Shown here: positions 17,801 through 26,406 of the stretch, piece by piece
Numbering within the stretch: the first letter of the stretch is position 1
Layout: every line of letters begins with the position of its first letter
Origin: Pseudozobellia sp. WGM2
GTDB lineage: Bacteria > Bacteroidota > Bacteroidia > Flavobacteriales > Flavobacteriaceae
NCBI RefSeq assembly: GCF_017810075.1
Contig: NZ_JADNYK010000004.1
Location: 610,490-674,489, forward strand
DNA length: 64,000 nucleotides
Reading direction: 5' to 3'
Translations under genes and position numbers: made by a program
The notes under the pieces: generated by a model
Told to the model about the DNA's origin: nothing
Seen by the model: the letters and a program-made list of their open reading frames with translations, nothing else
Database searches by the model: none

Positions 17801-19816
17801 CTTGGCGGAAATGGGGATAAAATGGCTCTCGAAATTGAACTCGATATCGTCCAGATCCAATTTTGCCGGAAGCAGTACCGTTAGGGCCTGTTCCATCTTT
17901 TCCGTTCCGATTCCGAACGGCAGGGGATGCTTCCGTACATATTCGATCTTGTCCTGGATATAGCCACTGGAAAATAGAAAATAGGGCACCACGCTATAGC
18001 CTGTATCGGATTCCATATCAGGCTCCAGAAAAAAGGAACGTTTCTCCAACCCGTTTAGCAACAGTTCTTTTTCATTGGTCTTGAAGGCCTTTGCCACGGC
18101 AGCTATATCGATTTGCCCATAACGGTCAAACTGGTAGCGTACCATTTGTTCAGGGTTCCCGAATCGGGGTTCCTTCGAATCGGATAGATTTGGACCGGTT
18201 TCAGCAGGAACGGTTTCATCGGATTTTGCCTTGGCAAGGGAAACCTTCAGAAATCGCATCAAGGTGAACGACGGATTTTTACCATAGCCCTTTCCTTCAA
18301 CCTTTTTCTCGAACTGCTGACGGACCTGCTCAAAATAATGGTCGTCTTTCAAGAAAATAAGATGGTCTTTTAGAAATCCCCATTTAAAATGGAAAGTGTC
18401 CAATTGGTAGTCCAAGTCTTGGAAGCATCGGGTAACTTCTTGCTCTGGAAGGCCCCTTTTTTCGATATTGAGGTTCAGCAGTACAAGTTCGTTCCTCATA
18501 CGGGCATAGTCCGACACCAGTTCCTTGATTTTATGGGGCGCCTTTCTGGTACTCTGTGGGTCGGTGTAAAACAACACCTCGCCCTTCTTGTTAAAATTGT
18601 AGGTGCCGAAAAACAACCGGGAGTATTGTTCGGCGTCGCCATCGTGCAAGGTAATCGGGGGTAAAGCCGTATCGACGACAGGGGGCGTTTTTGGTATTAC
18701 CGATTGTTCCTCCTTTGCGGCCATTTTTTGTACGGTTCTTGGTTTTTCCGGTAAATCGGAAGGTACCGGACCGACCTTAAATTCAAAACTGGTGGATTGT
18801 TGTTCCAGAAAATTGGATAGGGATATTTCGTTGGGTTCAACCACAATGCTTGGCCTGTTGTGGAAAAAGCCGAGTTTGGGCGTACCATGGACATTTCCGT
18901 GATGGTTCTTGAAAAATCGATTGGTCAAAAGGCTCTGATCTTCCAGTTCGATCGTTTCTGTATCCGAAAACGCCTTTTCGTCCATGGTCAATGCATCCTT
19001 GTTGGAGGTCCTCTGGTATACCAATAGGTCCGAGACCACTTTGGTCCCTTCCTTGGCGAACAAATCGGTATTGAAACGATTGGCCAGGAGCAGGTTGTTC
19101 TCCATTAATAGGTATTCCCTAAAATCGTTATAGGCACTTCGCTCCGCAAAAGCGGAGGAGGTGACCAATGCGGTAATCCCGCCCGGACGAACCAATTTAG
19201 GGGCATAAAAATTGAAATAATTGCCCACGTTCCTAAGCGGGCCTTCCGTCAGGTAATCGTGTCGGTACGCCTTGGTTATCGGAATGTCGCCAAAAGGGAT
19301 ATTGGTCATGACCAGATCGAAACGGGCCTTTTCGCCCCGCTCCAGATAAAAATCCTCAAAAGTGGTGTTCAGTACAGTTACACGATCTTCTTGTTGGTTG
19401 TTGGCCTTGAGGATTTCAAAGGACAGGATATCGGGTTCCAAGGCGGTAATCCGGGCCTTCGGGAAGGCCTTTTTCAGTTCCTGCACATAGGCACCATTGC
19501 CCGCCGAGGGTTCCAATATGGTACGGGGCTCGAACCCGTTTTGTTTCAGAAGACCGATCTTATATTCGATTAAAATCTTGGGCGTGTAGTAACTGGTCAA
19601 ATGGTACCGCCGTAACGAATCCAGGATTTCCTTGGAAGTCTCCGGAAAAGCCCTTTCAATCGTCCGCAATAATTGTTTCCCTTGCTCTTCCTTTCCGGAT
19701 GCAGGATAGAACAACAGTTCCCCCAACTTGGCAAGTCCGGAATTGTTGATGTAATAGTTCTTGGGGTTCGATGCCTTTAGCAGGGCAACGATCTGGGTCA
19801 AATGTTCCTGTTTCAT
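14807..19816 (-). CDS. DNA methylase-helicase fusion of a conjugative element
   Basis: A 1669-residue protein. N-terminal N6-adenine methyltransferase-like domain: motif I ILEPSAGNGAY (100-110) and NIPF (172-175) in the place of the NPPY/F catalytic motif. Superfamily-2 helicase: VGKGKT (840-845, Walker A), DEAH (1009-1012), and the C-terminal motif QRAGRGLRKGN from Q1349 (motif VI). Coiled-coil stretches lie between the helicase lobes and at the end. Proteins of this build are conserved in Bacteroidetes conjugative elements and resemble phage P1 DarB, which protects incoming DNA from restriction. An anti-restriction or DNA-processing role is inferred. It is the last gene of a minus-strand operon that begins at the M23 peptidase; the next gene upstream ends 6 bases before its start. 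Confidence 0.8.
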   Translation of the reverse strand: MKQEHLTQIVALLKASNPKNYYINNSGLAKLGELLFYPASGKEEQGKQLLRTIERAFPETSKEILDSLRRYHLTSYYTPKILIEYKIGLLKQNGFEPRTILEPSAGNGAYVQELKKAFPKARITALEPDILSFEILKANNQQEDRVTVLNTTFEDFYLERGEKARFDLVMTNIPFGDIPITKAYRHDYLTEGPLRNVGNYFNFYAPKLVRPGGITALVTSSAFAERSAYNDFREYLLMENNLLLANRFNTDLFAKEGTKVVSDLLVYQRTSNKDALTMDEKAFSDTETIELEDQSLLTNRFFKNHHGNVHGTPKLGFFHNRPSIVVEPNEISLSNFLEQQSTSFEFKVGPVPSDLPEKPRTVQKMAAKEEQSVIPKTPPVVDTALPPITLHDGDAEQYSRLFFGTYNFNKKGEVLFYTDPQSTRKAPHKIKELVSDYARMRNELVLLNLNIEKRGLPEQEVTRCFQDLDYQLDTFHFKWGFLKDHLIFLKDDHYFEQVRQQFEKKVEGKGYGKNPSFTLMRFLKVSLAKAKSDETVPAETGPNLSDSKEPRFGNPEQMVRYQFDRYGQIDIAAVAKAFKTNEKELLLNGLEKRSFFLEPDMESDTGYSVVPYFLFSSGYIQDKIEYVRKHPLPFGIGTEKMEQALTVLLPAKLDLDDIEFNFESHFIPISAKESFLEDLIGEKVQINMAQFNSTLTLMFPRDFNQEAHERFSVVLHHEVKANYKRILQHFAENRYPVIFTSYKDRSGKTIRKLDKDATLMAQNLYEELQLHFKSFIEGRQELKATIENNYYQAFLADVNITVPKGWLTFPDTLVYPPYQHQIDSTLFGLTTGSALNDHQVGKGKTLSMAMLAHKLKQHGKSRRTLLLTLKSVAPQIETEIRANFPQLNILRLSSRNMAKGKRAKTLKTIKNHGAIDLIIAEHGHLKQIPKSRRFVLDILGEKIDMIEQDLETAREYGNIKESKKLIKGLIKRKEHLEDKLQTTLKKLEERSEETETTLAELGIEALIIDEAHYFKNIGFTTRHQNVSGLNNHSDSQRNLDLEISIKSIHHRRGPDKNIFFYSGTPLKNSVTELYAYQRYLTPAALKRKSIFNFDAWASIFLKQSVSIEPNIFGDPRMHARFRYYTNLPELSKMYNSFTHICRDKHFRTHNLEVDREFIILESTPAYEELKRASLRFTKDRNQNALFKVPVYNADQMKSAHITALNINRSLLIDPLAKDNLAIDFSELDQFKLQRLCRDVVGLYKKTSEHKGVCLVFSDLNVWKPGQYNSYDTVREILREDYGIPAHEIALAQEEKARNRTDRMQEKIRNGEIRVALGSTQVLGTGTNIQKRVVGIFHMDIPYSPDAFDQRAGRGLRKGNEVAQVYGNTVVERFYGIKDSTDIFSYSLNTHKERFREQIREADPNKRIYDDLVPDDKSLSYEQMQAALIGDMDQFQLVKLSDDLKFLQSQKRLHELNKANSFKAIERIEKENKHIVSQVAELENAHRTIEKLNLPLDETESEELDRIQQGLLGLVSGSELESRVHNIKEPKTFLKRLGLAIAERSNLNLNIQKHKQVARLPTLNANLVFQAEYVPSNGNYLYSYGLQFRNIHIASRKQQRFDPEKVALQLIKLCQKVQREIRSKKFDLDHNLRSLEAHKKKTAIGFPREKTAKMSVLKQDIKALKRKRAG

Positions 19817-19822
19817 ACCGGT

Positions 19823-20188
19823 CTATTGAAGCGATTTCAGGATGGCCGCCCTGCCCTCGGGGTCTATTTCGTCCAAGGACCGATAAATGTCCGACAGGGC
19901 TTCATTGGCATGCTCCAGCGCAAGGGGCCCGACGTGGCCGTCCTCAAGAAACTGTCCCTGTAATTTGGCGTGCAGGATATGGGCGTTGATGGCAAAATCA
20001 AAACGGTATTCCACTGCATCCAAACGGGCGGTCAGGTTCGGATAGGACTCCAGTTTGTAAAAACAAAAATGAAGGTCGGGACCGCATTCCCCTTTGGCAA
20101 GCTGGCGCTCCCAGCCCTTAACCGTTTCCGGATGTTCATTTCGGAACCTTTGCGTTTCCGAGCTAAGTAATAGTTCTTCCCGTGTCAT
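19823..20188 (-). CDS. Unknown element protein (121 aa)
   Basis: A 121-residue acidic helical protein with no recognised family (LLSSETQRFRNEHPETVKGW near the start, ALSDIYRSLDEIDPEGRAAI near the end). It sits just before the methylase-helicase gene in the same operon (6 bases between), which suggests a shared role. Cytoplasmic. Confidence 0.55.
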   Translation of the reverse strand: MTREELLLSSETQRFRNEHPETVKGWERQLAKGECGPDLHFCFYKLESYPNLTARLDAVEYRFDFAINAHILHAKLQGQFLEDGHVGPLALEHANEALSDIYRSLDEIDPEGRAAILKSLQ

Positions 20189-20236
20189 GGATCGTATTTT
20201 TTAAGGTTTGTTCGACAGTGTAAAATCATTGGTGCG

Positions 20237-20515
20237 TTAAATGTTCCAATAGGGGGTTTCGGTCAATTCGACAAGGTGTTCGTACAAGGCGTTCTTGAAA
20301 GACATCACTGCTTCAAGGGAATCGAGGCGATGAAAAACATGTCGATCCTTTTCGGAGCGGATAGAAAGTTCATAGGCCTTCCGCACGGAACTTTCGCTCC
20401 ATGGCCTTAATACATCCGAAGTAAAATCGATCAATGTGGTAATACTCTCCATAAGGAAAGCGTCCCGTAGTAAGTGGCGGCCGGTCGTATCTAAAATGGT
20501 TATCTCAAAAATCAT
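20237..20515 (-). CDS. Unknown element protein (92 aa)
   Basis: A 92-residue protein of unknown family; predicted mixed alpha/beta with an EITILDTTGRHLLRDAF strand-rich start and a helical middle. It lies 4 bases after the 421-residue gene in the same operon. No motif points to a function. Confidence 0.5.
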   Translation of the reverse strand: MIFEITILDTTGRHLLRDAFLMESITTLIDFTSDVLRPWSESSVRKAYELSIRSEKDRHVFHRLDSLEAVMSFKNALYEHLVELTETPYWNI

Positions 20516-20519
20516 GGTG

Positions 20520-21785
20520 TCAGATGGAAATTTTAATTCCTCTTTTCTCTTTGGCCCCCGAGGGTTCCAGGGAATCGGTACGGTTCATATATTCCCTGTA
20601 ACTATGGTAGTATTCGGGATATCTGTTTTTTAGACCGGCAATGGGCCTATATTCCTTAAGTTCCGGTTTCTTGTCGTTTTTCGACAACGCAAAAAAGGTT
20701 TTGCCCGAACCGTAGTGCTCTTTTAGCAGTAGCGTATCGTTGGTCTGCCGCAACGGAATCTCGTCTAGATGAATAAGAAAGTCCTTCTTCTCGATAAGAT
20801 TTTTGACGACCTCGTACTTTAACCGTTTCGGGGCGTTTTTGGATTCCAAAAACTCGTCCAACAATGTCCATTCCTTTAAGGCATCGCTACCAACAGCACT
20901 GTTGGCGGCCTTTAGGTACAATCTGTTTCCATGAATGCCCAGGGAAACACCGTATTTGGTCTCGGCCAGATGGGTTATCGATTTTCGCTCAAGTAGGGAG
21001 CGGAACTCCCGTACCGAAAGATATCGGCGGTTTTTTTCATTGGCGACCTTTAGATAGGGCACCAGTGTGACCACATTTTTTCCTTGTGTTGCCGGAACGA
21101 AAAGTCCCTCCAAGCCTTGTTCGATTTGAATAGGCGACGTTTTGGATAATTTCGGTAGTTTACCGACCGGGGGCACCATAGGCCGGATGCCGTTTTGCAG
21201 ATGCCGATTATACGAGTAAATATTTCTTAAAGTATCGTTGAATAGGTGGAGCAGCCTGTTTTTGGTCTGTATATCCAAATGGTCGACATCCCTTTGGAAA
21301 TACCTGTGCTTAATAAACAAATGATCGGATCTGGAGGGGTAAAGGTGTTGAACCTTTTCCTTTAGCAGCGGAATGGCATAGTTGTGCCAGACCGGACAAT
21401 TGTTCACATGGGTATAGGACATGTACGTCCTATTCTCTACCCTATTGAACCCCAATAACAGCGTCATCAACTTATTTTCGTTTTCATGAACGGATATGCG
21501 ACCCACGGGAACGATATTCCGGTCTTTTTGGAACAGACGGTCCCTACTTTTCAAAAGGGCCAACTGCTCTTTCAGTGCCGTGTTTACAAACCCCGATTCG
21601 GCCAATTTGAGATCGCGGACATATCGCAACTTCCTGAGGTCGTTCAATTGATCGGTCGGAACGGCCTTAAATCCAAAATCTTTAAATGTATTGAAGTCGG
21701 GGTCCAGAAATTGGGACACCAAATTTTTGACCCTATGGAACAGTTTAATGGAACTGCGAATTGTAAGATACATTTTCATAGCCAT
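20520..21785 (-). CDS. Unknown element protein (421 aa)
   Basis: A 421-residue soluble, basic protein with no recognised domain. It has a Lys/Arg-rich composition, repeated strand-like segments (VVTLVPYLKVANEKNRRYLS) and a C-terminal tail with basic residues (KEKRGIKISI). The basic charge and its place between the M23 peptidase and the methylase-helicase suggest a nucleic-acid-related role in transfer, but this is inference. It begins 4 bases after the peptidase gene. Confidence 0.55.
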   Translation of the reverse strand: MAMKMYLTIRSSIKLFHRVKNLVSQFLDPDFNTFKDFGFKAVPTDQLNDLRKLRYVRDLKLAESGFVNTALKEQLALLKSRDRLFQKDRNIVPVGRISVHENENKLMTLLLGFNRVENRTYMSYTHVNNCPVWHNYAIPLLKEKVQHLYPSRSDHLFIKHRYFQRDVDHLDIQTKNRLLHLFNDTLRNIYSYNRHLQNGIRPMVPPVGKLPKLSKTSPIQIEQGLEGLFVPATQGKNVVTLVPYLKVANEKNRRYLSVREFRSLLERKSITHLAETKYGVSLGIHGNRLYLKAANSAVGSDALKEWTLLDEFLESKNAPKRLKYEVVKNLIEKKDFLIHLDEIPLRQTNDTLLLKEHYGSGKTFFALSKNDKKPELKEYRPIAGLKNRYPEYYHSYREYMNRTDSLEPSGAKEKRGIKISI

Positions 21786-21789
21786 CGGT

Positions 21790-22584
21790 TCATTTAATTT
21801 TTAATTTGGAATACACCTCATATTTTATATTGAACGACCGCACGGGATTTATCCTGTTGCCATCCTTGATGACCTCGTAATGCAGATGAGGGCCAGTAGA
21901 AATTCCCGTACTTCCAACGGTTCCGATAAAATCATGGGCATCGAGTGCTTCCCCGGGTTCGACCGCCACGGATTCCATATGCCCGTATAGACTACTGAAA
22001 TCATAGGCATGTGAAATGATGATGTGAAGACCATGACCATTGGGATCATTTTCGATATAGGCCACCCTGCCGGCAGCGGTACAATAGATCGGTGTACCCT
22101 TCTTGGCCGCCAGATCGATGCCGAAGTGTTTTTTTGTAACCTGATGGATGGGATGGTGACGGTTACCATAGGAACTTGACAGCACATAGTGTTCCCGGAA
22201 CAGGGGAACCGCCGAAGGTAGGCTGTCCAAGATTTCCGGGCGCAAGGGCAAAAATGGTTTCAATCGGTCCATTTGTTCGAAATTTTCCAAATCGCACAAT
22301 AGGTCGCCCAGCCGTTGATAGATCAGGTCTTCCCTTGATGCCCCGGTCATGGGTCGGCCCATTTGCCTTGTTAGGGTTCCAAGGTCTTCCGGCTCTTGGG
22401 GGCTATCGTAAAAAAATCGATTGGCGGTGATGCAAAGAAAGAACACCCCGACAAAAATCCAGTAACTATTGTTCTGTGGGGTAAAATGACCGTTGTCCCT
22501 CGAATTGGTCAAGTCGCCCACCTTTCGGGCACATCCCCTTATCCAACCGACTACGGATTTTTTAATGTTCCTCCCAACGCTCAT
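21790..22584 (-). CDS. M23-family peptidase with N-terminal anchor
   Basis: A 264-residue protein: a basic cytoplasmic start, one membrane span (about 39-57), a linker, then an M23/LytM domain from about 130. Zinc ligands: H153 and D157 (HFGIDLA), and the HLH pair at 233-235 (GPHLHYEV), with a GHGLHIIISH strand between. Such enzymes cut peptidoglycan cross-bridges. In conjugative elements they open the wall for the secretion channel, replacing VirB1-type lytic transglycosylases; here that is inferred. First gene of the minus-strand operon that ends with the methylase-helicase, and divergent from the primase-like gene at 22686. Confidence 0.85.
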   Translation of the reverse strand: MSVGRNIKKSVVGWIRGCARKVGDLTNSRDNGHFTPQNNSYWIFVGVFFLCITANRFFYDSPQEPEDLGTLTRQMGRPMTGASREDLIYQRLGDLLCDLENFEQMDRLKPFLPLRPEILDSLPSAVPLFREHYVLSSSYGNRHHPIHQVTKKHFGIDLAAKKGTPIYCTAAGRVAYIENDPNGHGLHIIISHAYDFSSLYGHMESVAVEPGEALDAHDFIGTVGSTGISTGPHLHYEVIKDGNRINPVRSFNIKYEVYSKLKIK

Positions 22585-22620
22585 GGATCATAGTTATTTT
22601 AAAGGTTGTTGCATAGAATT

Positions 22621-22669
22621 TTGTCAATTGCAAATTTTATTTATATTTGTAGTGATTATTACAAATATA
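22621..22669. promoter_or_regulatory. Mirror-symmetric divergent promoter with palindromic operator
   Basis: The plus strand has TTG (22621-22623) and, 18 bases later, TATATTTG (22642-22649), an exact -7 match for the gene starting at 22686. The minus strand has TATATTTG at 22662-22669 for the M23 operon. Both boxes lie in one perfect 9-bp inverted repeat, ATATTTGTA (22643-22651) and TACAAATAT (22660-22668), separated by 8 bases. A dimeric repressor bound here would shut off both directions together. Confidence 0.6.
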
Positions 22670-22685
22670 TGCAATTTTTACAAAC

Positions 22686-23897
22686 ATGAACAACACCTGG
22701 AGAAAATTTGATGCAAGGCTGGATTTAACGGCCCTAATGGATTATTTTGGATTTGTCCCCCGGCGTAAGACGAATACGTTTATAGGCTACAACATGGGAA
22801 AGGAGCATTATATCGTTATCAGGACCGACCTTGGATATCGCTATTACAGGCCAAACGAACCCCAAACAAAAGGTACCGCCTTTGACTTTATATTGGAACG
22901 GCTTTCCCGAACGGATGCCGAAGCAAGAACGGGTCTATGGACCAAAATCGAGGATTTCTATGTGGAACTTGAAAAAAAACCGGAATTCCTTCTAAATGAC
23001 GCTTCCAAAAATTCCCTTGAAGTGGTCGACATCGGTTTCAACCATTTTGAAATGCTCGCCGATGAACTTTCTTTAAGCCCTAAAAGCACAGCGGGCACAG
23101 GTTCCGACATTTTCCAAGATCGTATCTACGAAAATCCGGAAGGTCGATTGTATTTCCCCTATCGAAACCTGGCCAATACCCTCACGGGGTATGCCATGGA
23201 CAAGGATGGGAAGCTTTCCCTGATAGCGGAAAGCGATATTTCCAAATCCGTTTGGTTCAGTAAGGTGCCCGACACCATCAAGCATTTGGTGGTACTCCGC
23301 AACCCCATGGAAGCCATGGCCTTTCATCGAAGGTTTCAATTGGAGGATGTGGTCTATCTCACGCTCTCCGACATCAACTACGAGACCTCGAAATTACTGG
23401 TGCAGATCTTAAAACGTGCCAAACTGAAAAAAATGGTGCTCAGTTTTACAGGTTCCTCCAAAATCGAGGGCTATATCCATGACCTGATGCTTATTTCCTT
23501 TATCAACGATTCGCGTTTTCTGTTCCGGGTCGTCCAAGACCACTTGGCAATCCGGTTCGACCCCGAAGGGCAGAAGCCATTGGCAAAGCTGCACAATGAG
23601 GTATTGAAGTACAACGGTAGCCTGGCCAAGGAATATATCAAGTACAATAAGGTTCCGGACCAATCCCTTCTGAACCGGAAGAGTATCGTGCTCACCAGGG
23701 AAAAGCAATGGGTATCGTGCCGTATTCCCTTTGAGGTCAACGCACTTCGCTATTTTCTCTGGAGCTATTACCGAAACTATATGGACAGGACCATAGAAAT
23801 CGTTAAGCCCGTACAGGCCAATTGGACGTTGGAGTTCGCAGCGAACGGGGTCTACAGTGGAACAGGAATGTTAAAGGCCTTTAAGATGGCCGTATAA
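22686..23897 (+). CDS. Primase/Toprim-like protein with degenerate active site
   Basis: A 403-residue protein. The N-terminal part (residues 12-70, with YRYYRPNEPQTKGTAFDFI) resembles the CHC2-type/DUF3991 DNA-binding domain that precedes Toprim domains in mobile-element primases, but without zinc cysteines. Residues about 195-290 have a Toprim-like layout in which the usual E-S-x-x-D is replaced by LRNPMEAMAF (204-213), so catalysis is unlikely. It is related in plan to the gene at 25069. A structural or DNA-binding role is more likely than synthesis. The divergent promoter at 22621-22669 drives it, and a hairpin follows the stop codon. Confidence 0.55.
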   Translation: MNNTWRKFDARLDLTALMDYFGFVPRRKTNTFIGYNMGKEHYIVIRTDLGYRYYRPNEPQTKGTAFDFILERLSRTDAEARTGLWTKIEDFYVELEKKPEFLLNDASKNSLEVVDIGFNHFEMLADELSLSPKSTAGTGSDIFQDRIYENPEGRLYFPYRNLANTLTGYAMDKDGKLSLIAESDISKSVWFSKVPDTIKHLVVLRNPMEAMAFHRRFQLEDVVYLTLSDINYETSKLLVQILKRAKLKKMVLSFTGSSKIEGYIHDLMLISFINDSRFLFRVVQDHLAIRFDPEGQKPLAKLHNEVLKYNGSLAKEYIKYNKVPDQSLLNRKSIVLTREKQWVSCRIPFEVNALRYFLWSYYRNYMDRTIEIVKPVQANWTLEFAANGVYSGTGMLKAFKMAV

Positions 23898-23900
23898 ATA

Positions 23901-23922
23901 AAGGGGGCGCTCCCGCCCCCTT
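23901..23922 (+). terminator. Terminator hairpin
   Basis: A 9-bp stem AAGGGGGCG/CGCCCCCTT with a 4-base loop, starting 4 bases after the stop of the primase-like gene. It lacks a long T-run but is very GC-rich, and stands before the next start at 24017. Confidence 0.55.
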
Positions 23923-24016
23923 CGATCCTTAATTCCGGACATGAAAAATGGAAATGTCATATCCAGAATTACAAAGTTAACAATTGTTTATTAATCCTTA
24001 ATTTAAAACTTGAAAA

Positions 24017-24829
24017 ATGGAAAAACAAGCAGAGCAGGTTTTCGTAAAAGTGAACCAACGATGGCAACGGGCGACCGTGGCCGGGGAAAAGGACGGAAAG
24101 GTATCCGTAATGACCAATGACGGACAGTCGTTCAAACTTCCGAAAAACGAGAAGTACTTTGAGCCCGTTAAATCCAAGGAGCAGAAATTCGCCTATGGGG
24201 ATGTCAGGGAACAACTGGAGGGACAGTACATCAGTTATGAAAAACTTTCCCAAAGCGTACGCGACAATCTGACCGAGGGGAAGGAACACTTCCATGAGTC
24301 CACCTATATCTCGGAGGGAGAGCTCAAGGAAAGCGCCAAGATGGTGCAGATGGTCTATGACAGGAACCTAGGTTCCAGATTGGATGTCCAGTACCGAAGG
24401 AACGAAATGGTAACGCCGGACAAGGCATGGGCCTATAACCATAGTTTCAGTACCGATGAATACGAGCGGATGGTGCACAAAAAGGAATTCGTCCTCTTTC
24501 AGGGAAGCACCAACGATGGGGAAGTGTTCCAAAAGCTGGCCTATTACGAACCCAAGGTACGGGACATCCGTACCAAAGCGGCTCTTTCCCCGAACACCTA
24601 TTTTTATGGGGCAAAGTTGACGGTAAAACAGGCCGGCGCACTCAACAGGGGCCAAGAACTCGAAATGGAGATCAAGAGCAAGGTCCACGGGACCAAACCC
24701 TATTTGGTGTCCTATTCCCCACGTAGGGAAACTTTTATCACCAAAAATATCGATTTGGAAAAAGCCAAAAGGCTTGAGGTAAATCCCGATGAAAAAAAAA
24801 AGTCGCGGAGCCGGGGTATAAAGGTCTGA
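24017..24829 (+). CDS. Conjugative-element protein with DUF3945-like domain
   Basis: A 270-residue protein. Middle and C-terminal parts (GAKLTVKQAGALNRGQELEM at about 194-213, then YLVSYSPRRETFI) resemble the DUF3945 repeat found in Bacteroidetes mobile elements, in which each unit has a L-T-x-x-Q-A-x-x-L-x-x-G core. It ends in a basic tail, KKKSRSRGIKV. Function unknown. Flanked by terminators on both sides, so it is probably a single-gene transcript. Confidence 0.5.
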   Translation: MEKQAEQVFVKVNQRWQRATVAGEKDGKVSVMTNDGQSFKLPKNEKYFEPVKSKEQKFAYGDVREQLEGQYISYEKLSQSVRDNLTEGKEHFHESTYISEGELKESAKMVQMVYDRNLGSRLDVQYRRNEMVTPDKAWAYNHSFSTDEYERMVHKKEFVLFQGSTNDGEVFQKLAYYEPKVRDIRTKAALSPNTYFYGAKLTVKQAGALNRGQELEMEIKSKVHGTKPYLVSYSPRRETFITKNIDLEKAKRLEVNPDEKKKSRSRGIKV

Positions 24830-24845
24830 CCGGTTGACCCCTCTA

Positions 24846-24875
24846 TGGGCCGTCCGTAATGGACGGCCCACTTTT
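24846..24875 (+). terminator. Rho-independent terminator
   Basis: A 10-bp stem TGGGCCGTCC/GGACGGCCCA (24846-24855, 24861-24870) with loop GTAAT, then CTTTT. Follows the gene ending at 24829. Confidence 0.75.
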
Positions 24876-25068
24876 CATCAAACCATACACAAAAACAAGG
24901 CCTCCCGCATTCGCATATCCATATGGAATGCGGCCAACAGATCCCATGTTCACAGGAAAGCCCATAACCCGCAGGTATGTGGCCAGGCGGGTGGACACTT
25001 GACCAAATTATGGCCATACCAATTGCCATAAATTAATACATATCCATTGCTTAGTGAATTCTATAGAG

Positions 25069-26361
25069 ATGAAGAACTATTCCGAAAATCCCGGGTACTA
25101 CAAACGGCTGATCGCCCAGATCGATAGCGAAGTAGATTTTTCCGGATATCTGATCGCAAAGGGCTACCGACTGCTCAAGAAAAGTTCGGGCTCACAGGAA
25201 TTCCGAAAGGAGGCGGAACGCATCGTCCTACAGACAAAAAGGAAGCCCGTGACGTATTTCAACCGCAACGACTCTTTGGACAAGGGGCGATTTTTCAAAT
25301 ATCTCCATAATCGCTCCCCCAATTTTTACGAGGCCATAAAACAGGGACTGGACATTATCCAACGGGATTACCCGGAACCGCCCTCGGTCAAGCCGCAGCA
25401 AAAGAACAAAAGGTACGTTGGACTGGAAGAGCGTTATCGTATCGGCCCCCTGAACCGACCGAACTATTTAACGGAAGTTCGCGGGCTCTCAATAAACACG
25501 CTCAAATCCGAAGCCTTCAAGGGCAGGATCTTCAATGCCTTCCATATCAGTGACAGTAACGGCCGTATCGCCAATATCGCCCTTCCCAAGTATGGTGTGG
25601 ACGGCAAGATCAAGAACTATACCCTTTACAATAGGCCCTATCGGGACAGCAAGGACGGAAAGGTGAAAAAGTTTCGCTTGTTCCTCAACGGGCGTTATCA
25701 ATACCTTTTCGTTTCAAATCCAACTATTGCCGCAGATAAAATAGTCTGTGTGGAGAGCGGTTTCGATGCCATGGCCTACCATGAACTACACGGTCGCCCA
25801 AATACATTCTATATCTCCATGTCGGGCCATATCGACGAGCGGAAACTGGAACAGTTTCTCCAATGGAATCATAAGGTAGATCCATCCAATACGCTCCCCC
25901 TTCATTTGGCCTTCGACCATGATATCGAAGGGATGCGCTACGACCTTATTGTCTTGGGCCATTGGATCAATCGAAAGTCAAAGGGGGTGTTTATCGAAAC
26001 GGATTGGAAACGCCCCGTGATGCGCTTGAAATTGAACTATCCCTCCAGATCCGTCGCTGCCATGGAACGGGATACCGACTACATCAATGCACGGATTTCC
26101 AGTGGCCCCCACGGAATGCCCTACGGTTTACAAAAGGCCATCTGCTATCGCGACAAGGTGCTCTGGGAACTGGATCTGGAAAAAATTGTTCTTCTTCCCC
26201 AACATTCCAGAACCTATTGGAGTCTGGCCGTCGAGACACTTTCCGAATGCTTCGCGCAGGGCATGCTAAAAATAGAGAAATCCCCCACCGTAAAGGATTG
26301 GAACGAGGAACTGATCTCAATAAAAAAAAAGTCCGGTTGTCCGCCAGTGAACCTATGCTGA
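25069..26361 (+). CDS. Toprim-domain protein (DUF3991-like) of the element
   Basis: A 430-residue protein from the ATG at 25069 (an in-frame GTG lies at 25054). The N-terminal half is DUF3991-like (LTEVRGLSINTLKSEAF). The Toprim domain has both motifs: VCVESGFDAMAYHE, with the glutamate at 229, and FDHDIEGMRYD, with the D-x-D at 283-285. Toprim proteins with this build are primases or nucleases that prepare transferred DNA strands. A role in priming synthesis in the recipient is inferred. It lies 45 bases upstream of the coupling-protein gene. Confidence 0.75.
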   Translation: MKNYSENPGYYKRLIAQIDSEVDFSGYLIAKGYRLLKKSSGSQEFRKEAERIVLQTKRKPVTYFNRNDSLDKGRFFKYLHNRSPNFYEAIKQGLDIIQRDYPEPPSVKPQQKNKRYVGLEERYRIGPLNRPNYLTEVRGLSINTLKSEAFKGRIFNAFHISDSNGRIANIALPKYGVDGKIKNYTLYNRPYRDSKDGKVKKFRLFLNGRYQYLFVSNPTIAADKIVCVESGFDAMAYHELHGRPNTFYISMSGHIDERKLEQFLQWNHKVDPSNTLPLHLAFDHDIEGMRYDLIVLGHWINRKSKGVFIETDWKRPVMRLKLNYPSRSVAAMERDTDYINARISSGPHGMPYGLQKAICYRDKVLWELDLEKIVLLPQHSRTYWSLAVETLSECFAQGMLKIEKSPTVKDWNEELISIKKKSGCPPVNLC

Positions 26362-26406
26362 ATACCGTCGTGAAAAGATCAGGGAAACCGCCAAAAAGAA
26401 AAGGAT

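Noticed and set aside
14807..22584. Many plus-strand open frames of 65-200 codons within the methylase-helicase operon
   Set aside because: They lie antisense to well-supported genes and have no recognisable domains.
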